Shown: positions 1-11,454 of the stretch, one piece after another
How positions within the stretch are numbered: position 1 is the stretch's first letter
Layout: each line of letters opens with the position of its first letter
From: Buddleja alternifolia
Taxonomy: Eukaryota > Streptophyta > Magnoliopsida > Lamiales > Scrophulariaceae
Direction of reading: 5' to 3'
Assembly: GCA_019426215.1 (NCBI GenBank)
Contig: CM033391.1
Span: forward strand, 16,914,708-16,978,707
Length of the DNA stretch: 64,000 nt
Translations under genes and position numbers: made by a program
The notes under the pieces: model-generated
What the model was told of the DNA's origin: nothing
The model's database searches: none
The model's input: the letters and a program-made list of their open reading frames with translations, nothing else

Positions 1-199
1 TTTCCCAACAACTTGGACTTATTCAAAGGAAGTCCAGACGAGTACACACAATTCGATTTAAACAAGATGTCACTCAGGATGAGTCCATAAGGCTTATTTG
101 AAGCGCTTAGACTGTCCCGAAACCGTCCGAAGATGTACTCACTCCAGTTGATTTTGATGTTGAAGAGTATAGCAACCATCATCTGAAATTGGACAGGAT

Positions 200-711
200 T
201 TACTTTATCAAAGGTTCCACGCGGCATTCTATGATCTTGCTGCAGAAATCAGCCAATAACCGATATTTGGACACCAGATCTTTCTTCTCGAAGTATTGAG
301 TGTAAGGAACGTCGTCGTACGCACTCATGATTGCCCATGCTTCCTTAATTTGTTTTAACGTAACAGAATCCAGTGCCTCACCCTCATTAGGCAAATTGAA
401 GTTCTTGGCAATGGTGGAAGCAGATAGGATGAATTCCTTTGGAGACTCCTTCTTGGAGAAGGGAATTTTACAAGAGATGGACTTCTTGTCCTCTGAAAGG
501 TAGCAGTCTTCCAGAAAGTTTCAACTTCAGTAGGAAACATATAAGAGTATTGGGTTAAGAAGGGTTTGAGCCCAGCTTGGACGACCATGTCCATTACGTC
601 CGTCAGGTTGATCTGAGTTTGTTCATATAGGAATTTCCAGTCGACAACAAGACCTTCAGTTACCTTGATGGTAGTTTCAGCAGAAGTAGATGATGATTTC
701 TTTGGTGCCAT
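200..711 (-). pseudogene. Envelope-like ORF of element A, N-terminal part, frameshifted
   Basis: The ORF starts at the ATG at 711 (MAPKKSSSTSAE) and matches the start of the envelope-like ORF of element B at 15636. Near base 495 the matching reading jumps to another frame and continues to about 200 (NLPNEGEALDSVTL, then FEKKDLVSKYRLLADFC), so a small indel has broken it. The rest, including 1-200, continues off the left edge. Such third ORFs are typical of Sireviruses; envelope function has been proposed but not proven. No signal peptide or membrane span is seen in the visible part. The assignment rests on position after pol and on matching element B. Confidence 0.75.
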
Positions 712-1527
712 TTTTTGTTTAAAACGAAGAAGATGAACTGAGATTTTCTGTTGTATTGAGAGAGATAAAGAGAGATTTGCAGATATGCGTGAATAGAAAG
801 TAAGTTACTTTTTCTGCAGAGTTTGTGTTTAAATGACACAGTAAAGAGTTTTTGAAACTTGTGTTGTGTAGTCTTAGTAGGATTTAAACACGTGTAATAA
901 CTGTTGAATCTTAGCCATGAATTTATTAACTGCGGACGCGAGTTTTGTGTAAAAGAGAGAAGTTACATTTGGTAATTCTCATATATAAAGATTTGACATC
1001 CGAGTTAAAGAAAAATTAACGTTTGGTATTTTCAGAGTGTAACACACGCGCATGTTTGTACACTGACACGTACACAAACACGTGCTATCTCTGAACCGTC
1101 ATTTTTAAAAAATTTGAGTACCCGCCAGTTTGATGTGATAGAGGCGTGTGAGTAGATTACAAAATAGACCTTTGAGTCTACCCACGACCTTGAAAGAAGT
1201 TTGAAAAATTTTATGCATGGCTTGTAACAAAAATATTTTATAAATTTTTGATAAACTATTCAGCGCTTAGCTGATAAGATGGACGCTTGAAGTCAAAAGA
1301 CTTCAATATTTTGAGCATTCAATATTTTATGCAAACATAGAACTGAGCGTTGATGATTATGCATCTGAAAATTTTATCATTGACGCTTACAGTTATGATC
1401 AAGTAAAAAAAATTTGTTTAAGAATATTGTGAGATATAACTTAAGTGGATTCCCCCTAAATTATATGCCTAATAAAATATGATGCTTCATGATCAAGCGT
1501 TTAAATCAATCATACCTAGTTCACTTC
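712..1527 (-). other. Untranslated spacer between pol and envelope-like ORF of element A
   Basis: This 0.8-kb stretch has no credible ORF. It holds one polypurine-tract-like motif on the minus strand (AATTTAGGGGGAA, about 1448-1462) next to the pol end and several copies of the family's GACGCTTGA-type motif. It is collinear with 15640-16480 of element B. Confidence 0.7.
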
Positions 1528-4500
1528 TCAAAGTGAGAAAACGTTGTTCATTGAGTGCTTTGGTGAAGATATCTGCCAGTTGTTTGTCAGTTCCAATGAA
1601 GTGCATGGAGATATCTTTCTTTTGAACGTGGTCACGAAGGAAATGGTATCTAATGTCAATGTGTTGGTTCTTGAATGAAGAACAGGGTTTTGAGTCATGG
1701 CTAAAGCGCTTTGGTTATCACAATGAATGGGGGTTGGTCCTAAGATTGTTCCGTAATCTCTAAGTTGTTGCCTCATCCATAGAACTTGTGCACAACAACT
1801 TCCTGCAGCTACATACTCAGCTTCGGCTGTGGAGGTAGCTATGGATTGTTGTTTCTTGCTATGCCATGAAACTAACCTATCACCTAAGAATTGACAAGTA
1901 CCACTAGTGCTTTTACGATCTATTTTGCAACCTGCAAAATCTGCATCTGAGTAACCGATTAGTTCAAAAGGAGAATCCCTGGGATACCATAAGCCCACAT
2001 GTTGTGTGCCTTTTAGGTATTTAAGGATTTTCTTGGCAGCAGTCAAGTGTGACTCTTTAGGATCAGCTTGGAATCGTGCACACATACATACCGAAAACAT
2101 AATATCAGGTCTACTGGCAGTGAGATAAAGAAGTGATCCTATGATACCTCTATAATTAGTGATATCAACTTTCTTTCCACTTTCATCTTTATCTAACTTA
2201 AGCGTTTGGCTCATTGGGATTTTTGAATATGATGCATTTTCCATACCAAATTTCTTAATCATATCTCGTGTATATTTAGCTTGGTTGATAAATATGCCAT
2301 TAGGGAGTTGTTTAACTTGTAGTCCTAAGAAGAAGGTTAATTCACCCATCATGCTCATTTCAAATTGTTCTTGCATCATTTTCGAAAATTTCTCACACAG
2401 ACGCTTATTAGTAGAACCAAATATAATGTCATCAACGTAAATTTGAACTAAGAGAATATCTTCATCATTGGTAATTTTAAATAACGTTGTGTCAACGCTG
2501 CCTTTTGAAAAACCTTTACCAATAAGAAAGATAGAGAGAGTGTCATACCATGCTCGAGGTGCTTGCTTAAGCCCATAAAGTGCCTTTTCGAGCTTGTAAA
2601 CCATACCCTTACCATGATTGTTGATGAATCCTGGAGGTTGCTCCACATACACTTCTTCTTGGAGTTTACCATTCAGGAAGGCACTCTTTACGTCCATTTG
2701 AAATACTGTAAACTTGTTAAACGCTGCGTACGCTAGAAACATGCGGATTGCTTCAAGACGAGCAACAGGAGCGTAAGTCTCATCAAAGTCAATGCCCTCC
2801 TCTTGGCAGTATCCTTGAGCTACGAGTCTGGCCTTGTTTCTTACAACAATGCCGTCCTCATCCATCTTGTTTCTATATACCCATCTAGTTCCAATAACTC
2901 CTTGATGAGTTGGTCTTGGTACTAACATCCAAACTTTATTTCGCTCAAACTGATTGAGCTCTTCTTGCATAGCTTCAATCCAACTTGGATCACTTAACGC
3001 TTCATCCACTTTCTTAGGTTCCATTTGAGATAGAAAGCTTGCGAACATAGCCTCATTAAATGTAGCGGCTCTAGTTCTAACTGGTGCTTCAATATCTCCA
3101 ATGATTTGCTCAGGTGGATGGTCACGTAACCATAGTCTATCTGTTTGGAAGGGGTTTTGAGAATGAACAGACGCTTGAGAATCATTCGCTTGACCATTCT
3201 CCTGCGTTGGCGCTTCAAGTTCATGATTCCTTCTTTGCACTTGATGATCATTCTTTTCATGATCATTCGTGTTTCTTACATGATAATTTAGATTGATTTC
3301 ACGAGTATTCTTAGGAGGAGGCACTGAGATCTCATCATCATCGTCAGTATCTTCATCAATAGTAATTTTGGACGCTTGATGACATAGATCTTCAACTCCT
3401 ACATCATTTATACTTACCTTACTCGGCTCTTGGTTAGCATCATCAAACACAACATGAATAGATTCCTCAACCTTCGATTTGATCTTATTGAGAATGCGAA
3501 AATTCTTTCCATTTTTGGCGTAGCCTAGAAAGATTCCTTCATCCGCTTTAGGATCAAAAGTCTTTAGGCTTTGGGATCCATTATTATGAATAAAACATTT
3601 AGAACCAAAGACGTGAAAGTATGAAATATTTGGCTTACGTCCCTTCCACAGTTCATATGGAGTTTTTCCATGCTGTTTGTTGATCATGCATCGATTTTGA
3701 GTGTAACAAGCAGTGTTGATCGCTTCGGCCCAAAATCTAGGAGCAAGCTTAGATTCAGCTAACATAGTCCTAGCGGCTTCCTTAAGCGTTCGGTTCCGGC
3801 GCTCAGCAACACCATTTTGTTGGGGAGTTCTGGGAGCTGAATACTCATGATGTATTCCATTTTCTGCACAAAACTTCTCAACAACCTTGTTAGTAAACTC
3901 AGTACCGTGATCGCTTCTTATTCTTGCAACCTTAAGATTTTTCAATGTTTGAAGTTGCCGAATAAGCGCTGTTAACTTGTCACATGTTTCATCTTTGGAT
4001 GAAAGAAATTCCACCCAAGTAAATCTAGAGAAATCGTCTACTACCACTAAAGTATACTTTTTACCGCTTACACTGATTGTTTGAACAGGTCCAAACAAAT
4101 CCATGTGAAGTAGTTCAAGTATTCTAGAAGTAGATAGATGAGGTTTTCTCTTGAAAGATGATTTAACTTGTTTACCCATTTGACAAGCGTCACAGAGGCG
4201 ATCCTTATGAAATGGTCCATTTGGCAATCCCTCTACAAGATTTTGACTTATAAGCTGAGAGATTGTCTTAAAGTTGAGGTGATTCATTTTTCTATGCCAT
4301 AGCCAACCCACTTTAGATTCATTTTTAGCAACAAAGCATGTTGGGTTGTTATCAAGTGTTGAACCCCAATCTACCAAATATACATTGTTATTCCTTTTTC
4401 CTTTTAGTTTAGTAGATTTAGTCTTAGCGTCGTTTATATAGCAATAGTCACTTGAGAATATGACTTCAAAGCCTTTATCGCAAAATTGACTTATGCTTAA

Positions 4501-4730
4501 TAATTGTGCTTTAGACCCTCAACAAAATAAACATCACTTATCATGATGTTCCCCCTATGCACAGTACCTATACCTTTGGTTTTACCTTTGGAGTTATCAC
4601 CAAATACAACCTGAGGACCATTGGCGGCTTGATAGTTGATCAGAAGATCTTTGGAACCTGTCATGTGCCTTGACGATCCACTATCAAAATACCAAACAGA
4701 TGTATTGACTTTAGCTCTAGGTACCTGCAA
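1528..4730 (-). pseudogene. pol: pol of Sirevirus A (protease, integrase, RT, RNase H), two frameshifts
   Basis: Domains in order: aspartic protease (FDSGSSRHMTG near 4670), GAG-pre-integrase zinc motif ([10 protein letters not shown] ... CDACQMGKQ), integrase core with its Asp-Asp-Glu residues ([32 protein letters not shown]), reverse transcriptase ([35 protein letters not shown]) and RNase H ([35 protein letters not shown]). A one-base deletion near 4497, shown by comparison with element B, breaks the protease end. Another near 1670 after HSRT garbles the RNase H C-terminus, whose proper end lies in another frame by about 1500. Between these points about 950 codons are open. The protease frame is not continuous with gag (see 4725-4762). 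Confidence 0.93.
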
Positions 4731-4762
4731 TCAAAAGGGAAGTTCTATTTCTGTTTAGGTAC
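4725..4762 (-). other. 38-nt GT...AG segment at the gag-pol junction of element A
   Basis: On the minus strand, gag ends WVPKQK-stop (TAG at 4745-4747). Pol opens in a different frame after an in-frame TGA, at LQVPRAKV. Both frames contain GTACCTA, 38 bases apart. The segment from one copy to the next begins GT, ends TTGATTGCAG and is preceded by a pyrimidine-rich stretch. Omitting exactly 38 bases joins the gag and pol frames at Trp-Val-Pro. Element B has the same arrangement (19693-19730). Such a segment is shorter than normal plant introns, so splicing, translational bypass and simple duplication all remain possible. Confidence 0.5.
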
Positions 4763-6946
4763 CCATTGTTGCTTGGGTCCTTCAACATTAGTATCCTTGT
4801 TAGTGTTAATTAGAACTTTAGGAATCCAAATTTGCCTTGTCTTCATAGTAGGAATATTGGCTTTTTTTGGTTTCACCTTGTGCTGTGTGTAATTTTTGGA
4901 TGTATAATAATATCCACGATTATAATAATAGTCATAATCATAATTATCATAGTATCGATAATATGATCTTGACTGTTTTGGATATCGACGCTGGTATTTC
5001 CTTGGCTCTGGCTTGAGTTGCACGTTTGGTGCTAGACGCTTAGCGCTTGATTCACAGTGACTAGATTTATCCTTAGCTTTTTGAGCGTTTGGATGAGTCT
5101 GTCTTTGTGGATCATTTGCTTTAGCCTTACCCTTGTCTGAGTTAGTTTTGACTTTCTCATTTGGCCTCTTACCATTGTCCCTTGGTTCATTTTGAGTTTG
5201 ACCTTGTGAACCTTTCTTAACAAAGAAAACACCCTTTCCTTTGTTGTTTGCCGTAACATTAGGTTTGTTTGGTTGTTTACCGAATTCATTGCATCCTAAA
5301 CCGGTCTTTTCTCCAAACAACCTTGTTATTTCAGTCACATTGTCGAGCTTTCTGGATGCTTTGGACAACGATGAGATGAGCTGTTCTGACTTGGCAAGTC
5401 TAGCCATCAGATCAGCTTCTCTCTTGACTATTATATCAATATCACCTCTCAATTGAATAACTTCACTCTCAAGCGATTGGTTTTTCTCAATGCACTGTTG
5501 CTGAATTTGCAACTCTGCTCTGAGCGTTACTTTATCGTTTGTGAGTGATGAAATAATAGCGAGATCATTTTGATATATTTTGGCAGCTTCTTGACATTCA
5601 TTGTAATATTCTTTGACTTTGTCAAGTAATTCATCATAAGAAAGAGGAATTGATAATTCATTGATTACCTCAGGGGACGCTTCATCATCTCTGGCCATGA
5701 GACATATGAGCGCTGAGTCATCTATCGGCTCATCATCATCACTACTTTCGTCTGATGATTCTAAATCTTCAGGTGCTGATGCTGGTTCTGATTCCGCAAG
5801 CAAACCTTGTTGTCGAAGGTTGCTCCTGAATTGGTTTCTATCCAAGTAATCCTGCCTTGAGGGCTTGGATACATTTGGATAGGGACAATTTACCTGGTAG
5901 TGCCCCGGTTTCCTGCAATTATAACAAAGATTGGTTTTCATTTTTTGTTCACTTGTTAGCCTTGCAGTGTGTGGTTTAGAAACCACTGGAGCTGGAAGAT
6001 TTTGAGTAGACGCTTGATATTGAGTAGGCGCTTGAGGTAAAGGAACAGAATATTGAGGCGCTTGAAACTGTTGTTGTATGGGAGAAGGCGCTTGATATGA
6101 ACTTTGTCCTTGATTATTAGGACCTTTTCCTTTCTTTTCATATCTCAAGAACTTCCTGAATCTATTCAGCAAAGCCAACTCTTCTTCCTCATTAATGTCC
6201 GAATTCTTTCCTTTGTTACCCGATTTGCCTTTGATTGATGCAATGAGCGCTCCAGATTCAATCACTGGATTACTCACAATGTCACTAGCAGAGTTCAACT
6301 CGAACTCAAAAGCTTTTATCTCTGAAAAGGCGTCTTCTGGAGTTAAGAGATCCAGCATGTTTGATTCTCTCATAGCTGTTGTCTTCATCAAGAATTTACT
6401 TGGTAGACTTCTAAAGATCTTAACCACCATTTCTCGATTCTGTAAGTCCATTCCCAATGACGTAAGTTCTGTGACAAGAGCTGTGAATCTTATATCCAAT
6501 TGCTCTAGTGTTTCATTGGGTAGCATCTTAAATCCGTTAAACTTTTCCTTAGCAATGGAAAGTTTGTTTTCTTTGATTTGAGCTGAACCACCACAGATTG
6601 TAGCCAGCTTATCCCATATTTCTTTAGTCGTTTTGCAAGATTTGATTTTATTGAATAAGTTATCATTATCACCAATAGCCGTATACAGAGCGTTGCGACC
6701 AACATTGTCCAAGTTAGCTCTTCGACGCTCATCTGGAGACCATTCTTGTTTTGGTTTTTCAACGTAACCATCAGGGGTTTCTTCTGTGGCTCCAGGCGCT
6801 CTTGTGATAACTTTGTATATTTTGATTGGCCCATCTGAAATAATATCGCACATGTCATCATCGCATGAACATAAATACGTAAATGCTTTGACTTTCCATG
6901 TGTCAAAATTTGATTCTGTCAATTTGGGAACTTTAGCAAATGCCAT
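4745..6946 (-). CDS. gag: gag of Sirevirus A
   Basis: The capsid/nucleocapsid polyprotein packages element RNA into cytoplasmic particles. I start it at the ATG at 6946 (MAFAKVPKLTESNFDTWKV), which matches the start in elements B and C. The open frame runs further upstream to 7051, but only through the primer-binding leader. The UBN2-type capsid region comes first (EIWDKLATICGGSAQIK, NETLEQLDIRFTALVTEL). A CCHC zinc knuckle (CYNCRKPGHYQVNC) follows, then an acidic patch, a coiled-coil-like stretch and a basic Tyr-rich tail (RYYDNYDYDYYY). All 733 codons are open, so this is the best preserved gene of the copy. It stops at TAG just before the 38-nt junction segment. Confidence 0.9.
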   Translation of the reverse strand: MAFAKVPKLTESNFDTWKVKAFTYLCSCDDDMCDIISDGPIKIYKVITRAPGATEETPDGYVEKPKQEWSPDERRRANLDNVGRNALYTAIGDNDNLFNKIKSCKTTKEIWDKLATICGGSAQIKENKLSIAKEKFNGFKMLPNETLEQLDIRFTALVTELTSLGMDLQNREMVVKIFRSLPSKFLMKTTAMRESNMLDLLTPEDAFSEIKAFEFELNSASDIVSNPVIESGALIASIKGKSGNKGKNSDINEEEELALLNRFRKFLRYEKKGKGPNNQGQSSYQAPSPIQQQFQAPQYSVPLPQAPTQYQASTQNLPAPVVSKPHTARLTSEQKMKTNLCYNCRKPGHYQVNCPYPNVSKPSRQDYLDRNQFRSNLRQQGLLAESEPASAPEDLESSDESSDDDEPIDDSALICLMARDDEASPEVINELSIPLSYDELLDKVKEYYNECQEAAKIYQNDLAIISSLTNDKVTLRAELQIQQQCIEKNQSLESEVIQLRGDIDIIVKREADLMARLAKSEQLISSLSKASRKLDNVTEITRLFGEKTGLGCNEFGKQPNKPNVTANNKGKGVFFVKKGSQGQTQNEPRDNGKRPNEKVKTNSDKGKAKANDPQRQTHPNAQKAKDKSSHCESSAKRLAPNVQLKPEPRKYQRRYPKQSRSYYRYYDNYDYDYYYNRGYYYTSKNYTQHKVKPKKANIPTMKTRQIWIPKVLINTNKDTNVEGPKQQWVPKQK

Positions 6947-7038
6947 ATCTAAGCTTTTAAAAAAAAAACTAGATTTTGAAAGAAAAAGATCTAAACAAGC
7001 AGTTATGCTTGGAAATTTTAAAAATTTCAAAATTAACC

Positions 7039-7050
7039 GCTCTGATACCA
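7039..7050 (-). promoter_or_regulatory. Primer-binding site of element A (tRNA-iMet)
   Basis: Minus-strand TGGTATCAGAGC, complementary to the 3' end of initiator tRNA-Met, lies two bases inside the LTR end. It primes minus-strand cDNA synthesis. Confidence 0.92.
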
Positions 7051-7052
7051 CT

Positions 7053-8675
7053 TGTTGGTCCCAAGTGGCATACGAAAGGGTCTAGAAGGGGGGGGTTGAA
7101 TAGACCCTTTAAGTCTTTTTCGACTTAAAATTGATTTCGTATTAAACGTATTTGGACGCTTGAAATGATAGGCGCTTGAAGAGTGTGACGCTTCACCTTA
7201 GCGTTCACACAAGATATTTGAGACTTTGTGAAGCGTCTAATGAAGACTGTTTTATAAAGTTAACTTAGACTTCAGGAATTGAATACTTTGACCTTGTAGG
7301 TTAAGCGTTCAGTTCTTTTAATCAGGGTTAGCACAGCGGAATGATTTTGGAGTCTTCTCTTTGAAAGTTTTAGCGTCACAAGATGTTTCTTAGGTGCTTA
7401 GCTTTTGATTGTGTTTTACTTATGCAGTGATATGATAGATGAATGAAATGACTGAAAAGTAAATAACACAATATTTGTAAGGTTCGTTGGGTGGTGTAAT
7501 CCCAACTACGTCCTTCTTCTCCTTTGCACTTGGAGGCAATCCACTAAGATGATTCTCAAAGAATCACACAGAATCTTCTACAAATTAGGGAGAGATGGAT
7601 GTCGATGACTTGAGCTCCTTGATCACACAGATTTCTGCTTCAAATCACTTCAACCCTCTTGCTTCTTTCACCCAGAAATGATGCAAGTATCCAACTTCGA
7701 CTTCACACAGATCGCGAGGCTTGGATGGGATTTTCTAAAAGGTTTGTTTGATTTTGATGAAGTTCAAACAACTTGGTAATATCTCAGTAGGAATCTGGTT
7801 TCTGCAAAAAGAATGTTTGAGATATTTGTTGACTGTCTCAGGAATATAAGAAAAGCAATTTGGATGTTTCTTGAAGTTTCGGGCTTTTCTGAGAATTAAG
7901 GAATGAGATTTTAATGCAACAGCAATTTGGCTTTGATAAAATTGTTGCGTCTTGTTTTGTTTGTTGTTGAAGTCCTATTTATAGGTATTCTTGGAGAAAG
8001 TGTCCGTTTGACACATGCACTGGCGCGTGTCTCTCACTTTCGCGAGTGAACAGCTTTTGTCCTTTTTCCTGAAAATCTGCTGCACGAAAGTTGGTGCTGC
8101 AGTCTGAGATAGTTGACAGTCCAATAGGGTGGCTTCTCCGTACTTCTGACATTGCTTATCATATTAAATGCTCTTATCAACATTTAATGCATTTGAAATT
8201 AATACCCGTTGGTATTTAATGCTTTGAGAATATTTGCATTAAACTCCTTCTGGACTTAGAAGTAAATTCAGGTGAGATCACTTCTGTCCCATAAGGTAAC
8301 GCTTGATATAGCTGGCCAAAGTGGACGCTTGGAGACTGTATCTATCTTCTGAGATCAGGCGCTTGAGTCTTCGAACTTTACCACTGATAAACTCACTCAG
8401 AAATCATCAGACGCTCAGCCTAAGACTATTTTGCCTAACACTCTAAAGTAAGATAACAAAGCCTAATAAATCTATTATAAGTCTAACGCTTCAAAGCCTA
8501 TACAAGTTTTCTACAAGAAATAAACTTACAACTTTTTGGGGTCTAACAAAAACTTAATTGTCATCATCAAAACTTCTAACATGAGATTCCTAACAAAATC
8601 AAACTTACATATTTTGGGGTCTAACATAAAATCCTAATTTTCATCATCAAAACATCTAACATGAAATTCCTAACA
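7053..8675 (-). repeat. 5' LTR of Sirevirus A
   Basis: The LTR begins TGTTGGTCCCAAGTGG at the primer-site side and ends ATTCCTAACA at 8675. It is homologous along its length to both LTRs of element B and to the LTR of C. A TATAAATAG box lies on the minus strand at about 7975-7984, the likely promoter. It is longer (1623 bp) than the other copies mainly because its outer end is present twice: a unit ending ATTCCTAACA at 8595 is followed by a diverged repeat ending at 8675. Confidence 0.9.
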
Positions 8676-9850
8676 ATTGTTGTAATCTTTTGATTCGTAT
8701 TGTCATTCTTATACATTATGTCATCATATTTATCTTATTCTATGGTCCATCTACACAAAGTTATCATGGTTTTGAGCATCCCGATTTTGGGTTGACTGAT
8801 TTTCTAGACATTGTGAATGATGATATTAGGAATGACAATGATAGTATTCATTCTCCATGTTCGTCCATGATCCATCAGACCCGACGTGGATGAACACATC
8901 AATGTACTTATGGATGAGGATGAAGATGCTGAGAGCAATGTACCAATTAATGAAGATGTCCCTCCCACAAGAACTGAAGAAAGACTTCATGGAGTGCTCC
9001 CATTGAGGTGGCAACTCACCGGTGTCTTCATCATTGAAATTGTATGGAGTCCAAACAAACTGAAATATGAAAAAGGTATTAAAATATTTTTAATATCAGA
9101 AGGATATAATATCATAAGATAAAACGTTATGATATTTTTTTTACTCACATGTCCTTCGCCCATCTGATCAAATCCATCTCTAACTGTCCGGAGATTGTGA
9201 GGGACGACAATGTCATTTCAGCGATACCACCTTAAAACATCAATCATGCAATTAAGTAAAAAAAAGGTTTTTCTTAATGAAGTAGTAAATTACCTTGCAC
9301 CATAAGGAGCTCGGGCAATGTCATGCACATCAAGTCCCGCCATTGGCCCAGGAACTTTACTAGGTCTGACAACCAAAATCCTAGACCTGTTAATGAATAT
9401 ATATACACACAATTAAAAGTCACGAATTATCATAACAAATAACATAACAATATCTAAATAATCATTCTCCCCACCTGTAACAATGGCACTGAACCATCTA
9501 TATTTTTCTGATCTTTCTGGGATGCTTTGCTTAGCGCTCCGTAAAGCCACGCCAATACACCACTCTAATTGTTCGAAAATATAGGTTGCACACTCAGCAT
9601 ATCCCACGAACACACAATTAGTTACCTGAGGTCGACCATCAACTGGTAGACCAAATATCAGTGCAATATCTTGGAGAGTAAACGTAGCATCTCCAGTTCT
9701 GAGATGAAATGTATTGGTCTCCGGTCGCCATCTCTCGACTAGCGCAGTCACAAGACCCATATCATTTTTTAATAACCCTAACTTGTATACCCGATATAAC
9801 CCTATATGTTGTAGTTTTAACAAGACTCGGTGATGTGGAACCTTTGTATA

Positions 9851-9855
9851 AGCAT
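9851..9855. repeat. Target-site duplication of element B, left copy (AGCAT)
   Basis: AGCAT directly precedes the left LTR and is repeated exactly at 23581-23585 after the right LTR. Confidence 0.93.
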
Positions 9856-11224
9856 TGTTGGTCCCAAGTGGCATACGAAAAGGTCTAGAAAGGGGGGTTG
9901 AATAGACCCTGAAGTCTTTTTGAGCGTTCACTTCTTTGATCAGTGTTAGCACAGCGGAATGATTTTTGGAGTCTTCTCTTTGAAAGCTTTAGCGTCACAG
10001 AAAGTGTATTTAGTTACTTAGCGTTTGATTAAGTTTTACTTTATCAGTTTATGATATGACAATATGAATGCTAAAAGTAAAGAACAATATTTGTAAGGTT
10101 CGTTGGGTGGTGTAATCCCAACTACGTCCTTCTTATCCTCGAACACTTGGAGGCAATCCACTAAAATGATTCTCAAAGAATTACACAGATTCTTCTACAA
10201 ATTAGGGAGAGATGGATGTCGATGACTTGAGCTCCTTGATCACACAGATTTCTGCTCCAAATCACTTCAATACCCTTGCTTCTTTCACTCAGAAATATGG
10301 CAATTATCCAACTTCGACTTCACACAGATCGCGAGGTTTGGATAGGAGTTTTTCTAAAAGGTTTGATTGATTTTGATAAAGTTCAAAAAATTAGGAATAT
10401 CTCAATAGAAATGTGGGTTTCTCCGAAAAGAATGTTTGAGATATTGATTGACTGTCTCAGGATTTGAAGAAAAGCAAAGAGAATATTTTCTTGAAAATTT
10501 TGGCTTTTCTGAGAGTGTAAGGAATGAGACTTCAATGCAACAGCAATTCGACTTGATAATTGTTCTCTGTTTTTGGCCTGTTGTTGAAGCCCTATTTATA
10601 GGCATTCTTGGAAAAAGTATCAGTTTGACACATGCAAGAGCGCGTGTTTCTCACTTCTGCGAGTGAACAACTTTTGTCCTTTTTCCTGAAAATCTGCTGC
10701 ACAAAAGTTGATGCTGCAGTCTTTGAATAGTTGACAGTCCAATAGGGTGGTTTCTCTGTACGTCTGAAAGTGCTTATCACATTTAATGCTCTTATCAGCA
10801 TTTAATGCATTTGAATTAAATGCCCATTGGCATTTAATGCATTGAGAATATTTGCATTAAACTCCTTCTAGACTTAGAAATAAATTCAGGTGAAATCAGT
10901 CATTGATAGACGCTTATTCAACCTTGAAACACTTCTATCCTATAAGGTGACGCTTGATGTAGCTGGTCATGCTATACGCTTGGAATCTTCATATTTATTC
11001 AGATTTCAGGCGCTTGAGTCTTCAAACTTTACTTCTGATAAACTCACTCAAAACATATCAAACGCTTAGTCTAAGTCAGCTTAACCTAACAATCTAGAAT
11101 AAAAATAAAACAAAGCCTATTACAAATCTAACGCTTCAAAGCTGAAAACAAACTTACATATTTTGGGGTCTAACAAAAAGTCCTAATTGTCATCATCAAA
11201 ACATCTAACATGAAATTCCTAACA
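9856..11224 (-). repeat. 3' LTR of element B
   Basis: Runs TGTTGGTCCC ... CTAACA. Compared with the 5' LTR it lacks about 190 bp between AAGTCTTTTT and GAGCGTTCAC near 9920, which explains its 1369-bp length. A TATAAATAG-type box is at about 10592-10601 on the minus strand. Confidence 0.93.
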
Positions 11225-11238
11225 ATTTCCCCCTTTTT
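11225..11238 (-). promoter_or_regulatory. 3' polypurine tract of element B
   Basis: Minus-strand CAAAAAGGGGGAAAT abuts the 3' LTR, the expected position for the plus-strand primer. Confidence 0.85.
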
Positions 11239-11454
11239 GATGATGGCAATACTTACTCTTTTATATTTCAAGAGTTAGACAGCCAAAATAAAAGTTAGCT
11301 TTGATTAGATAAGGTTAGTTAAAGTTAGTTACGCTTCAACGAGATGTTTCAGCTGAAAAATGCATTTTATATATATCAAAGATTACAAGCATTTTTACAA
11401 CTAAACAAACAAAATGGAAGAGACAAGAATATAGATAATGCAAATCAAAAGGCT

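Larger units (their letters stand above)
1..8675 (-). mobile_element. Sirevirus-type Ty1/copia retrotransposon A (5' part; 3' end outside window)
   Basis: Read on the minus strand the order is 5' LTR (7053-8675), tRNA-Met primer site (7039-7050), gag, pol, then an envelope-like ORF that leaves the window at base 1. This order, the long untranslated stretch between pol and the third ORF, and the gag type are those of the Sirevirus (SIRE1/Maximus) lineage of Ty1/copia. The 3' LTR lies beyond the left edge, so no target duplication can be checked; the five bases next to the 5' LTR are ATTGT (8676-8680). Single-base indels disrupt pol and the envelope-like ORF, so the copy is not intact. It lies immediately downstream of exons of a plant mobile domain gene. 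Confidence 0.92.

Noticed and set aside
8690..9122. Two plus-strand ORFs opposite the PMD exons
   Set aside because: The minus strand gives a PMD-like reading with splice-like borders; the plus-strand frames show no family and overlap it.
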